Of a stretch of 64,000 nucleotides of DNA, positions 1-8,036 are shown piece after piece. A model generated the notes under the pieces. It worked only from the letters and a program-made list of their open reading frames with translations, was not told where the DNA came from and did no database searches. The DNA comes from Streptococcus pantholopis (GTDB lineage Bacteria; Bacillota; Bacilli; Lactobacillales; Streptococcaceae): NCBI RefSeq assembly GCF_001642085.1, contig NZ_CP014699.1, positions 1,922,001 to 1,986,000 of the forward strand, given 5' to 3'. Made by a program: the position numbers and the translations under genes. Each line of letters starts with the position of its first letter. The stretch's first letter is position 1.

Positions 1-57
1 CTTCTATAATAGATTAATTTTAGAGTAGCTCAGCTTATGATGCGAAAGGAGAATATA

Positions 58-177
58 ATGAGGAACATTTTATCATTACAACAACTTAAAGTGAAAGAGA
101 ATACTAAATTGATGGCAAAGTCATCAAAGAGTACAAACTGTAAAACTAGTAGTCATGCTAGCTGGTTTGTTTGTTAA
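58..177 (+). CDS. class III lanthipeptide-like precursor peptide A1 (copy 1)
   Basis: A 39-residue peptide, read by hand because it is short. The ATG follows AAAGGAG by six bases. Residues 4-10 read ILSLQQL, the hydrophobic/Gln leader helix typical of class III lanthipeptide precursors such as the SapB and labyrinthopeptin precursors, which the LanKC synthetase recognises. The Ser/Thr/Cys-rich C-terminal half holds two labionin-type motifs: S22-x2-S25-x2-C28 and S32-x2-S35-x3-C39. The gene sits 56 nt upstream of a second precursor and probably shares its transcript. The whole gene is repeated exactly on the minus strand at 4165-4284. The class assignment is inferred from leader and core pattern; no synthetase is in the window, so it must be encoded elsewhere (perhaps left of position 1) or be lost. 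Confidence 0.72.
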   Translation: MRNILSLQQLKVKENTKLMAKSSKSTNCKTSSHASWFVC

Positions 178-257
178 TAAAATCACGGTAATGTCCGAGT
201 TTTCATTTAAAATCTTCAATAAAGGAGGAGAAAATGAAGAAAATATTATCGTTGCAA
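58..257 (+). repeat. 200-bp perfect inverted repeat, left arm
   Basis: Identical over 200 bases to the reverse complement of 4085-4284. It starts exactly at the ATG of precursor A1 and ends inside the leader codons of the next precursor gene. Outside these limits the two copies diverge at once: the left copy has a good ribosome site before the ATG and the right copy has none. Confidence 0.95.
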
Positions 258-374
258 ACCATGTCCTCTGTTGAACAGGCTCGGTTTAGTAGTGCATCTA
301 ACACCAGCATAATATGCAAAAAGCAAAGCTCAATTAGTTTATTTTTATGTGTTAAAACCACTACAAATAACTAA
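234..374 (+). CDS. class III lanthipeptide-like precursor peptide A2
   Basis: A 46-residue peptide with a strong ribosome site (AAAGGAGGAG, four bases before ATG). It shares the MKKILSLQ leader start with its neighbours. The core differs in sequence but keeps the motif register exactly: S22-x2-S25-x2-C28 and S32-x2-S35-x3-C39. It then carries an extra seven-residue tail rich in Thr and Asn that the other two lack. The first 24 bases lie inside the 200-bp inverted repeat and the rest is unique. A terminator follows at about 424-460, so A1-A2 form a short two-gene unit. Assignment as a modified-peptide precursor is by pattern; the mature product and its activity are unknown. Confidence 0.72.
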   Translation: MKKILSLQTMSSVEQARFSSASNTSIICKKQSSISLFLCVKTTTNN

Positions 375-423
375 ATTTAATACAGGATACACTCTAAAAT
401 TCTTTATATTAGTTTTATAATTT

Positions 424-460
424 AAAAAAGCTCTATCAACAAAGATCATAGGGCTTTTTT
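424..460 (+). terminator. terminator after precursor A2
   Basis: An imperfect hairpin with A-rich and T-rich flanks: AAAAAAGCTCTAT pairs with ATAGGGCTTTTTT. It lies about 50 bases after the A2 stop and closes the two-gene precursor unit. Confidence 0.65.
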
Positions 461-548
461 GAAGTTTACAATTGCAATGAGATAAATTTTATTTCACTAT
501 AGATAAAATACTGCATGAAACCAAAGCTTTCGGGAAAACACATCCATT

Positions 549-1004
549 TTAATCTTCATTCTCGCGTAATACTAATAAAATGTTTTTAGAAAAATTGGAA
601 GAAATTTTCACGGAATTAATTGATTCAACTCTTATTTGTTTAACGGTGAAATATGTTTTACTTTGATATCTTATATTGAAATCGTGAAAAGTATTTTTTT
701 CTATATCATGGAAATTATTGTCACTAAGACTAAAACTTGAGTCCTCAATATCTTTGATATCTTCTTTTGATGCCATTATATAAATATAACCAGAAAAATC
801 TGACGATAAGTCTACTTCTTCTTCAGGCTTTAATTTAAATATTTCACTAATCTTTAGTCCTTCAATATCATCTGTTGGCATCTCTTGATTGATGTCTTTT
901 TTTATTTCGTTTGCTGTATCGTTAATCCCTTCCACACATCCAGTAGATAAAAAGGACATAAGTAAAGATATTATGCATATTAAAGCTTTTTTACGGTTCA
1001 TCAT
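549..1004 (-). CDS. small predicted lipoprotein of unknown function
   Basis: 151 residues. The N-terminus has basic residues, a hydrophobic stretch (about 7-20) and a lipobox ending LSTGC, so the product should be lipidated on Cys23 and anchored outside the membrane. The rest is acidic and soluble, with no motif I recognise. AAGGAG precedes two tandem ATG codons (1004 or 1001). It overlaps the upstream XRE regulator gene by 14 bases and follows a DUF2975 gene, forming a three-gene leftward operon. Its location between two precursor sets could suggest immunity (LanI-like), but that is only inference. Confidence 0.6.
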   Translation of the reverse strand: MMNRKKALICIISLLMSFLSTGCVEGINDTANEIKKDINQEMPTDDIEGLKISEIFKLKPEEEVDLSSDFSGYIYIMASKEDIKDIEDSSFSLSDNNFHDIEKNTFHDFNIRYQSKTYFTVKQIRVESINSVKISSNFSKNILLVLRENED

Positions 1005-1215
1005 CTCTTCTCCTTATATATTTCAAAATGTCACCAGGTTGGCAGTTAAGCTCTCTACAAATATTTAATAAAGTAGAAAATCGTATGCCTTTAGCTTTTC
1101 CCGTTTTCAAAATTGATAGGTTCGCCTCTGTTATATTAATCCTTTTTGCTAATTCCTTAGAAGTAAGTTTTCTAGATTTAATAATTTCGTCTAATTTAAT
1201 CTTTATTTCCTCCAT
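991..1215 (-). CDS. XRE/Cro-like helix-turn-helix regulator (YozG/HTH_26 type)
   Basis: 74 residues, almost entirely one Cro/CI-type DNA-binding domain: a helix-turn-helix around residues 19-40 (SKELAKRINITEANLSILK) and a C-terminal helix with Cys-x-P-G-D-I-L, typical of the small HTH_26 family. Such regulators are commonly paired with a DUF2975 membrane protein, as here: that gene ends five bases upstream. The pair probably forms a membrane-linked repressor system controlling its own operon. Target genes cannot be read from the sequence. Confidence 0.8.
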   Translation of the reverse strand: MEEIKIKLDEIIKSRKLTSKELAKRINITEANLSILKTGKAKGIRFSTLLNICRELNCQPGDILKYIRRRDDEP

Positions 1216-1219
1216 ATCA

Positions 1220-1744
1220 TTAAATTATCTCCTCATTTTCCTTTTGTATGTCAAAGCTTTTTTTAAAAACAATAATTGCCAAATAATTAAACGCTAGGAA
1301 TATTATATTAATCAAATAGTTTTTTATAGAGAGATCGAACAGTTCACTAACATTTCCAACATTCAAATAATTAAATAGTAAATTCAAAAAAAAATGCAAA
1401 AGAGTAAGTCCACTTAGAAGAAAAGCTGATTTTTTTACTCCTTTTAAATTCTCTAAGCAAAAAAATCTATCCTTTTGGAAATTTTTTAATATTTTAATCC
1501 AAATATTTATTATTCTTGTAAGAATTAAACACATAGACATAGCAGCAAGAAGCACCAATAACGGATAAATTATAGGCAATTTAACTGTGAAATTCCCATA
1601 ATCAAGAGAAAAAACACCATGGCTATTCTGTCCTCCTAAAAAAACACCTACTATCCCTACTGCTAACGTATAAATAAGCAAGATAGCTAAACATTTAAAA
1701 AAAACTAGAACCGATTTGATTACTTTTAGCAATGTAGATTTCAT
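1220..1744 (-). CDS. DUF2975-family membrane protein
   Basis: 174 residues from the ATG at 1744, chosen because AAGGAG stands eight bases before it; a longer reading frame to 1801 lacks such a site. Four hydrophobic segments (about residues 12-35, 52-72, 100-120 and 138-160) fit the DUF2975 integral membrane family. Its partner XRE regulator lies directly downstream with translation nearly coupled. Function in this family is poorly known; it is presumed to modulate the regulator. Confidence 0.72.
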   Translation of the reverse strand: MKSTLLKVIKSVLVFFKCLAILLIYTLAVGIVGVFLGGQNSHGVFSLDYGNFTVKLPIIYPLLVLLAAMSMCLILTRIINIWIKILKNFQKDRFFCLENLKGVKKSAFLLSGLTLLHFFLNLLFNYLNVGNVSELFDLSIKNYLINIIFLAFNYLAIIVFKKSFDIQKENEEII

Positions 1745-1894
1745 AATAAACTCCTTAACATTATTGATATACGATAATGTTTCAAAATTATTGTACCACA
1801 ATAATTTTATTTGTCAATAGTCTCTACTACGATAAATAAAAGATTCTATAACATGAACAACTCCCTGTCAAGGATACAGCAAAATAATAAAAGA

Positions 1895-2095
1895 TTAAGC
1901 CACAGCCTTATTCCTTATCTCAAGAGAGATAAAGCAGCTGTGCTTCTCTTGATGATGATAATTGTTGTATAGTTGTCAATATCAGTAGCCAGTTCCTCAA
2001 AGGTCTTGTAGGTCTCGAGCTTGTAATACTCTGTCTCGAAATGTCCAAAAAAGCTCTCAATTGACCCATTATGAGTAGCTATATCGTGCTATATT
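1895..2095 (-). mobile_element. IS3-family transposase relic (C-terminal ORFB fragment)
   Basis: Reading leftwards from about 2085, the translation HNGSIESFFGHFETEYYKLE and the following TYKTFEELATDIDNY match the end of IS3-family integrase-like transposases (the usual motif is N-x-E-S-F-F, then Y-x-T-x-E-E-L). The frame then breaks and the remainder, ending RNKAVA and a stop at 1895, lies in another frame. No upstream transposase domain or intact terminal repeats are visible. It is a decayed fragment in the stretch between the DUF2975 gene and the exporter. Confidence 0.75.
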
Positions 2096-2183
2096 TATAA
2101 GCTGCCTACTGCAGCTAACATTGAACCAAATAAAAAAGCATATTCAAATTGAAAGTCAATTGAAAATGCTATCTAACTACATT

Positions 2184-3907
2184 CTATCGGTATATACTAT
2201 CCTCTAATAATTTTTTGTATAAAGCACATGAATTAATTAATTCATTATGAGTTCCTCTATATTCTATTTTTTTATTATTTAATATTATTATCTCATCCGC
2301 AGAAATAATTGTCTTCAATCTGTGAGCAATAACTAAGACTGTTTTCCCTTTAAGATATTTATCTAAAACAAGTTGAACAAGTTTTTCTGTATGATTATCT
2401 AATGCCGAAGTTGGTTCATCAAGCAAATATATATCCGCATTCCTAAGAATCGCCCGTATCAGAGCAATACGCTGTTTTTGTCCTCCTGAAATAGCAACGC
2501 CTTTCTCGCCAATAATAGTATTATATCCATTTTCTAAGCTATCAACAAATCCTCTCAAATCAAACTGTTCTACCAGTTCATTAATATCAACCATTGAATA
2601 CTGGTCTACCCCATATGTCAAATTTTCTAGTAATGAACCATATGAAATCTCGACATCTTGGGAAAGATAAGCAATCTGTTTCCTCCAGTTTTTCAATGGA
2701 ATACTGGATATATCTCTATTTTGGAAAAATATAGTGCCTTTAGCTGGATAGTAGAATCTCTCAATCAAAGAGAATAAAGTTGTTTTCCCAGCTCCACTAG
2801 TCCCAATAATGGCTGTTGTCCTACAAGACTGGAACTCATAATTTATATCTTTTAATAACGTTTCTTCAGTATTATAAGAGAATGTAATATTATGTAAATA
2901 TAATCCAGTATTTCTAGAAAAACTAGCTACTTTACCGTTTGGCAGGGCATCCTCCTCTGTTGGTTCTAAAAGTAATTCTTGTATCTTGTGAACTGAGGCT
3001 CTAAATTTTTGATAATTAGCAAAGAAAGAGATGACTTGTGAAAATGGGTCAGCTAGCTGAAATAGATACACAATGCTTGCGACCAAACCACCGTTTGATA
3101 ATGTTCCATTAGATATTCTGTATGTCCCATAACCAAATGTGATAACCAGAAGTACCATTACTACCATTGATGATATGGGAGACAGAATTCCAAGTACCTT
3201 TCCTTCCCGAACACCTGTTTTATATAATGCACTAAATAGCTCATTTTCCCTTCTTATTTCATCCTCTTCTGAAGTGGTTGATTTCACTAACCTAATTTTA
3301 GAAAGTGTAGAGGTCAAATCATTTTGTAAATTTGAAAGATCTTCTCTATACCTCATTGAAATATTGTATTCCTGATTACCAAAAAATCCGGTAATTATTA
3401 CAGCAAGAGGTACTGCAGTAGCTAGCAACAGTGCTAACTCCCAATCAATTATCACAAGTAATATAATAGAACCGATTATAGATATAATACTAGTAAAAAA
3501 TGAACTAATTTGAGTATTTAAAAATTCTAATATTTCCTCAGTGTCATGAATAATACTTGTAACTATTGCTCCAGCACGATTCTTATCAAAATACGGAATT
3601 GGTAATTTTAAAATATGAGTCCATATTCCAATTCTTATCTTCTTTACAACACCTTCAGACGCTTTATTAACATAATAAAACGAAACTGCAGTAAACAATA
3701 ATTGAACAAAAAAAGTACTATTACCTTTAGAATATCAGAAAAATGTAGACCGGTTTTCATATTATCAATTAACTTCATAATAAAAATTGGGATACTTATT
3801 GATATTAAAGTAGCACTAAGTAGTAATATACTCAGAAAAATAAGATGTAGCCCGTTTGGCAAATATTTTTTTATAAATGCTATATCAAAATAATTATTAC
3901 TTCTCAT
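2184..3907 (-). pseudogene. ABC exporter of the peptide locus (one half-transporter, frameshifted)
   Basis: The two reading frames 3644-3907 and 2184-3698 together give a standard half-transporter: six-helix ABC membrane domain, then an ATPase with Walker A GTSGAGKTT, signature ISGGQKQR, Walker B IYLLDEPTSALD and a switch His in VIAHRL. The shift falls in a run of seven T (minus strand; 3708-3714); one more T would restore LFFVQLLFTAVSF in a single frame. There is no N-terminal C39 peptidase domain, as expected for class III lanthipeptide exporters. It follows precursor A3 by 87 bases and is the likely exporter of these peptides. The shift may be real decay, phase variation in the homopolymer, or an assembly error. 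Confidence 0.75.
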
Positions 3908-3928
3908 AATTGTTTCTTTCTTTAAACG

Positions 3929-3958
3929 ACTAGCCTTGAAAATACTTCCAAGGCTAGT
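3929..3958 (-). promoter_or_regulatory. intergenic stem-loop between precursor A3 and exporter
   Basis: A perfect 10-bp inverted repeat (ACTAGCCTTG and CAAGGCTAGT) with a 10-base loop, without a strong T tract on the minus strand. Stem-loops in this place often reduce readthrough from an abundant peptide message into the transporter gene. Confidence 0.5.
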
Positions 3959-3994
3959 TAAGGATATTTTATATGATAATCATCTATAATTGCT

Positions 3995-4108
3995 TTAGCA
4001 AAAAAACCAGCTGTTATTACTGCTCATTCTACAATTTAAACTCATACTAGATTTAGATTTAGTATTATCTGTTTTTTTCAATTGTTGCAACGATAATATT
4101 TTCTTCAT
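3995..4108 (-). CDS. class III lanthipeptide-like precursor peptide A3
   Basis: 37 residues with ribosome site AAAGGAGGAG. The leader starts MKKILSLQQL and the core carries S20-x2-S23-x2-C26 and S30-x2-S33-x3-C37, ending in Ser-Trp-Phe-Phe-Cys, close to the end of A1. It lies between the second copy of A1 and the exporter gene on the same strand. The first 24 bases are in the inverted repeat; from the ninth codon the sequence is unlike A2. Its function is inferred from the shared motif register. Confidence 0.72.
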   Translation of the reverse strand: MKKILSLQQLKKTDNTKSKSSMSLNCRMSSNNSWFFC

Positions 4109-4284
4109 TTTCTCCTCCTTTATTGAAGATTTTAAATGAAAACTCGGACATTACCGTGATTTTATTAACAAACAAACCAGCTAGCATGACTACTAGTTTT
4201 ACAGTTTGTACTCTTTGATGACTTTGCCATCAATTTAGTATTCTCTTTCACTTTAAGTTGTTGTAATGATAAAATGTTCCTCAT
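4085..4284 (-). repeat. 200-bp perfect inverted repeat, right arm
   Basis: Exact reverse complement of 58-257. The outer end coincides with the ATG of the A1 copy; the next base outward begins unrelated sequence leading to the tRNA-Cys promoter 44 bases away. Confidence 0.95.
4165..4284 (-). CDS. class III lanthipeptide-like precursor A1 (copy 2, no ribosome site)
   Basis: Encodes the same 39 residues as the gene at 58-177. Upstream of the ATG the sequence is T- and A-rich with no Shine-Dalgarno match, unlike the left copy, because the duplication ended precisely at the start codon. It is therefore probably translated poorly or not at all unless an unseen signal exists. It stands 56 bases upstream of precursor A3. 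Confidence 0.55.
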   Translation of the reverse strand: MRNILSLQQLKVKENTKLMAKSSKSTNCKTSSHASWFVC

Positions 4285-4327
4285 TTTTCAAACATTTGAC
4301 ATAAGAAAAAATGCAAGGGGTAGTGGC

Positions 4328-4356
4328 TTGACGGATAGCTTTTTTTAAGGTAGAAT
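4328..4356 (+). promoter_or_regulatory. promoter of tRNA-Cys
   Basis: TTGACG, a 17-base spacer, and TAGAAT, ending 13 bases before the tRNA: a near-consensus vegetative promoter. Confidence 0.75.
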
Positions 4357-4369
4357 TATATCTGTCTAC

Positions 4370-4440
<71 letters not shown>

Positions 4441-4473
4441 TAAATAGGCGACTTTATCCCTATACCACAGTTT

Positions 4474-4506
4474 AAAAAGCCTGTAAAAAATCAGGCTTTT
4501 TATTTT
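4474..4506 (+). terminator. terminator after tRNA-Cys
   Basis: AAAAAGCCTG and CAGGCTTTTT form a perfect 10-bp stem around a seven-base loop, followed by TATTTT. Confidence 0.8.
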
Positions 4507-4530
4507 GGACAAGTCCCAACTTATTCTGAA

Positions 4531-4622
4531 CTGAACCAAAAAAAGTTAGATTTTTATATCTAACTTTTGGAGCTTTTATTATGAAATCAAGATATAAAGA
4601 TAAAAATAACTTGACGATTTAA
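4531..4622 (+). mobile_element. possible IS3-family left-end relic
   Basis: A hairpin-forming AAAAGTTAGAT / ATCTAACTTTT segment is followed by a 13-codon frame at 4581-4622 starting MKSRYKDK. This recalls the left end and orfA start (MKLxYEDK) of IS861-like elements. The frame stops at once, so only a scrap remains. Assignment rests on memory of the family. Confidence 0.35.
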
Positions 4623-5743
4623 GAACTTGAAATAACTCTGATTAAGTCATAATTGTAGTATGGAATATTTCTTTTAGCAGCGTTGTCCTTATCTAGCAAC
4701 TTCTTTTCAACAAGATATTCAAGCGACTTCTTGACGGTAGCAGGATGATGTCCAGTTAATTCGGCAAGTTGTTTTGGTGTTGCTACAGGCAGATTAAATG
4801 TGCTTAACCAAACATCTTTTTGTGCCTGAGTCTTACATACTTCCAAGCCATTTCTAGCATGTTTATCAGCATTACCTATTTTCTTAAGAATATTAATAGC
4901 CATTTGTTCACTAGCATTTAAAAACAACGTCAACCAGGGGTTCCAATCTGGTGTATCACCTCTGACAGCATTTAACGCATTATAGTATCGTATGCGTTCC
5001 TTTTCTAATTCTTCACTAACAAAAAAAACGGGATAATCGAGCAATTTTTCTTTAACTGCCATCAAAGCAATTAAAATTCGACCAAGTCTGCCGTTTCCAT
5101 CTAAGAATGGGTGAATAGACTCAAATTGGGCATGTACAACTGCTATTCTGAGCAGAGCATCACTATTATAATTAATATATTCGTTTCCTTCGTCAATTTT
5201 TAAACTTCTATGCGGCTCCCCATTAGCAAAAAATTCTAAGTTAGTCATATAATCAGCAATTTCATTTGCGCTAATAGGTATATATGATGCATTTTCGATT
5301 TTATTATCTGGGCCAATAAAATTTTGAACTTTTCTAAACTCTCCTCCGTCTGCTGTTGTTCCTCTTGCTTCATCGGACATAAGGATTTTATGTAATTTTT
5401 TTAATAAACGCGTACTAATGACATCTCCATCACGAATACTTGTGAACCCCTCATCAATAGCCTGTTTATAGTTTAACACTTCTCTTTGTTGCCAATTTTT
5501 AGCTCCACTCCTAGATGACTCCATAATTTCATGGAAAGTTACCTGTGTTCCTTCAATCCTAGTGGATTGAACCGACTCATTATAAGATAACAGGCTTAGA
5601 ATTGAGGTATTAACAACAGAAGAAAGCAAAACAGCGTCAAGCTTCCCAAGGGTTTTATTAACTTCGGCGAGTCTTTTATAAAGTGATAATGCATCTTTTT
5701 CGTTCATTTTTACTGGAAGTTTATTAACACCTTTTACTGCCAT
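4619..5743 (-). CDS. Fic-domain protein (putative AMP-transferase) with winged-helix tail
   Basis: 374 residues from the ATG at 5743, which has AAGGAG upstream. The central Fic core has the full catalytic motif HPFLDGNGRLGR at about residues 220-231, so transfer of AMP (or another nucleotide part) to a protein hydroxyl is expected. An N-terminal inhibitory motif of the S-x3-E-G type (STRIEG, about residue 60) marks a class II Fic enzyme kept inactive by its own helix. The last 70 residues resemble a winged helix. No separate antitoxin is next to it. Its target is unknown; the family includes regulators and toxins. It borders the rearranged tRNA-Cys region. Confidence 0.85.
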   Translation of the reverse strand: MAVKGVNKLPVKMNEKDALSLYKRLAEVNKTLGKLDAVLLSSVVNTSILSLLSYNESVQSTRIEGTQVTFHEIMESSRSGAKNWQQREVLNYKQAIDEGFTSIRDGDVISTRLLKKLHKILMSDEARGTTADGGEFRKVQNFIGPDNKIENASYIPISANEIADYMTNLEFFANGEPHRSLKIDEGNEYINYNSDALLRIAVVHAQFESIHPFLDGNGRLGRILIALMAVKEKLLDYPVFFVSEELEKERIRYYNALNAVRGDTPDWNPWLTLFLNASEQMAINILKKIGNADKHARNGLEVCKTQAQKDVWLSTFNLPVATPKQLAELTGHHPATVKKSLEYLVEKKLLDKDNAAKRNIPYYNYDLIRVISSS

Positions 5744-5921
5744 TATAGAACTCCTTAATATATTTTTATTAGATAAATATATTATATGCTTTATTAATAT
5801 AAAAAACAACAAAAAATATATTAAAACTAAAAAACCTGTTAAGTCAGGCTTTTTTAATTGTATAAATTATAAAAAATCAGGTTTCTGTTCAGAGGCAGCC
5901 ACAGAAACAGGCTGACAAGTC

Positions 5922-7814
5922 TTACCAAATGATGACACGGTCTTGCGGAGCCCGCCACATCCCATCGCCTTCTTTTACACCGAAGGTTTTATGAAAATCC
6001 TCAAAGTTAGTAACGGTTATATTGGTTCGCCAAGCTGCTGGTGCGTGGACATCAACTGCAGCCAGCATTTGCATGTATTCCTGACGGGCTTTCATTCGCC
6101 AAATCGTCGCAAAGTTGATAAAGAATTCGCGGGCGGAGAAATCCTTTTCAGCCTTGGCCGCTTCTAAGGCACAGGCTAAACCGCCGAGGTCAGCAACGTT
6201 TTCTGATACAGTCAGTTTCCCATTGACCTTAGCCCCGTAAGAATCCAGGCCGTCAAACTGCTCAACAACCCGATCTGTCCTTGCTTCAAAGGCTTTGTAG
6301 TCCGCATCTGTCCACCAGTTGTTAAGACTGCCGTTTTCATCAAATGAAGCGCCGTTCGTATCAAAAGCGTGTGATATTTCGTGCGCGATAACTGCACCGA
6401 TGCCGCCGTAATTGGCTGAAGAGCTCTGTTTTAGTGAATAAAACGGAGCTTGCAGAATGGCTGCCGGAAAGACAATCTGATTTTGCTGGGGATCGTAGTA
6501 AGCGTTGACCATATGCGCTGGCATATGCCATTCATCGCGGTCAACCGGCTTATTCCACTTACTCCAGCTGTAGGCAATGGAAATTTTGGCCAGATTCTGA
6601 GCATTTTCGACCAAGCTCAGCCCTTCATCAATGATTTTTTGCTCATAGGTTTCCGGCAGTTTTTCTGGGTAACCGATATGCGGCCTGATGACATTGAGTT
6701 TGGTAATCGCTTTTTCCCGTGTCGCTGGCGCCAGCCAGTCCGCTGTTTCTAAGCGGGACTTATAGACTTCGATCATGCTGGCTACCTTTTGTTCCACATC
6801 AGCTTTGGCCTGAGGGGAAAATTTTTCACCGGCATACCACAGTCCCAGAGCCTGATTATAAGGCCCTTGTGCCAAGTAGAAAGCCGCTTTTTTCTTGTCC
6901 TGAGCTTTTGGTGTTCCTGATAAGGCACGGCTGTATATGCCGGATACAATCCGAATATCATCAGTCAGATAGGCATTAAAGCTGGTTGCCGCACTGTGGA
7001 CCAGATAAGCTTTGAGCAGATCCCAATTATCTTCTGTATAGAAATCAGCTGCAGCCTGCCAGAAACGCTCTTCCGGGACAATGATCTGATCGGGAATCCG
7101 GCCCAGAATCTGACTGAAGAAATCATCCAAAGGAAGCTCAGGAACCAGTTTTTTAAAGTCCTCCCAGGCATATGGACGGTAGAGCTTGACATATTCGGAG
7201 CTTTCTTCACTGGAGAGAACTAAGCGGGCCAGTTTGGCATCCAAGGCAATAATCTTATCCAGCATATCTTTGATTTCTGCTTTTGAAAATCCGAATTGCG
7301 GCAGAAGTTCTTCTTGTGTCTGCCTCCAAATAGCAAGAAGCTCACGGCCTTTCTCGTTATCTTCAGCATAATAACTGGTATCCGGCAGAATAATACTCGG
7401 TGCTTCAGCCCATAAGACATTCATCTGAGCGTTCATAAAGTCAGGGGCTACGCCAAAAGGCATCAAGTTAGGCTGACCAGCCAATTCATATTCCGCCAAC
7501 TTCTTTGTGAATGCTTTGAAAGAAGAGAGACTCTTGTATTCTTCAATCAGAGGCAGAACAGGGCTTACCCCTACCTGATCACGCTTCGTATAGTCAGCCG
7601 TCATCCGATGAAACTTGATAAAATTCTGCAGGATAGTGTTATCAGGAAGCTCCTTGCCGTCTAACCAGCGGTCGGTCGTCTCCAGCATCAGCTTTTCAAT
7701 CTCATCAGCCAAGTCGGAAAAGCCGCCCGTACGCGGTTTATCATCCGGAATTTTAGCTGTTTTTTCCCATTCGCCGTTCACGGCTTGGTAAAAATTGTCT
7801 TGATAGTTTGTCAT
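5922..7814 (-). CDS. pepO: M13-family neutral endopeptidase PepO
   Basis: 630 residues, full length for streptococcal PepO. It carries zinc motif HEISH (in VIAHEISHAFD, about residue 478), the third ligand in ENVADLGG about 60 residues later, and a C-terminal W-R as in neprilysin-like enzymes. It cleaves peptides up to about 30 residues in the cytoplasm or at the surface. The ATG at 7814 has AAGGAG eight bases upstream. It is a monocistronic backbone gene, located next to the trehalose operon. Confidence 0.93.
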   Translation of the reverse strand: MTNYQDNFYQAVNGEWEKTAKIPDDKPRTGGFSDLADEIEKLMLETTDRWLDGKELPDNTILQNFIKFHRMTADYTKRDQVGVSPVLPLIEEYKSLSSFKAFTKKLAEYELAGQPNLMPFGVAPDFMNAQMNVLWAEAPSIILPDTSYYAEDNEKGRELLAIWRQTQEELLPQFGFSKAEIKDMLDKIIALDAKLARLVLSSEESSEYVKLYRPYAWEDFKKLVPELPLDDFFSQILGRIPDQIIVPEERFWQAAADFYTEDNWDLLKAYLVHSAATSFNAYLTDDIRIVSGIYSRALSGTPKAQDKKKAAFYLAQGPYNQALGLWYAGEKFSPQAKADVEQKVASMIEVYKSRLETADWLAPATREKAITKLNVIRPHIGYPEKLPETYEQKIIDEGLSLVENAQNLAKISIAYSWSKWNKPVDRDEWHMPAHMVNAYYDPQQNQIVFPAAILQAPFYSLKQSSSANYGGIGAVIAHEISHAFDTNGASFDENGSLNNWWTDADYKAFEARTDRVVEQFDGLDSYGAKVNGKLTVSENVADLGGLACALEAAKAEKDFSAREFFINFATIWRMKARQEYMQMLAAVDVHAPAAWRTNITVTNFEDFHKTFGVKEGDGMWRAPQDRVIIW

Positions 7815-7929
7815 AACTTACTTGCTCCTTATATTGAAAACAGCTTGTCTTTTATTCCGCTTTTCTTAAACTAAACCTTATATTCATGGACTTAAAGGCA
7901 GCAGAAAAATCTGCTTAAAAATCTGAGAA

Positions 7930-7962
7930 AAGCAGCAAAACATCATTGCGCTGCTTTTTTTG
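7930..7962 (+). terminator. hairpin between pepO and treA
   Basis: AAAAGCAGC pairs with GCTGCTTTTTTT across a 14-base loop. The T tract is on the plus strand, although both flanking genes run leftwards; it may also act as a bidirectional terminator. Confidence 0.45.
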
Positions 7963-7981
7963 TAGTTCCTTACATTGTACC

Positions 7982-8013
7982 AAAAAAGCCTAAGAAAAAC
8001 ATTTCTTAGGCTG
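7982..8013 (-). terminator. terminator of treA
   Basis: AAGCCTAAGAAA and TTTCTTAGGCT form a stem with AAAAAA on the left, giving a T tract on the minus strand just past the treA stop. Confidence 0.75.
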
Positions 8014-8036
8014 TTCACTCTTCTGAAGTTCTGCTT

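Noticed and set aside
58-374. Class II lantibiotic or pheromone-type double-glycine peptides
   Set aside because: No GG/GA cleavage site, and the exporter has no C39 peptidase domain; the ILSLQ leader and S-x2-S-x(2-3)-C cores fit class III better.
6450-6979. Plus-strand open frames across pepO (and similar ones across treA, treP, metK and the synthases)
   Set aside because: They lie antisense to well-conserved genes, have no ribosome sites and no recognisable motifs.
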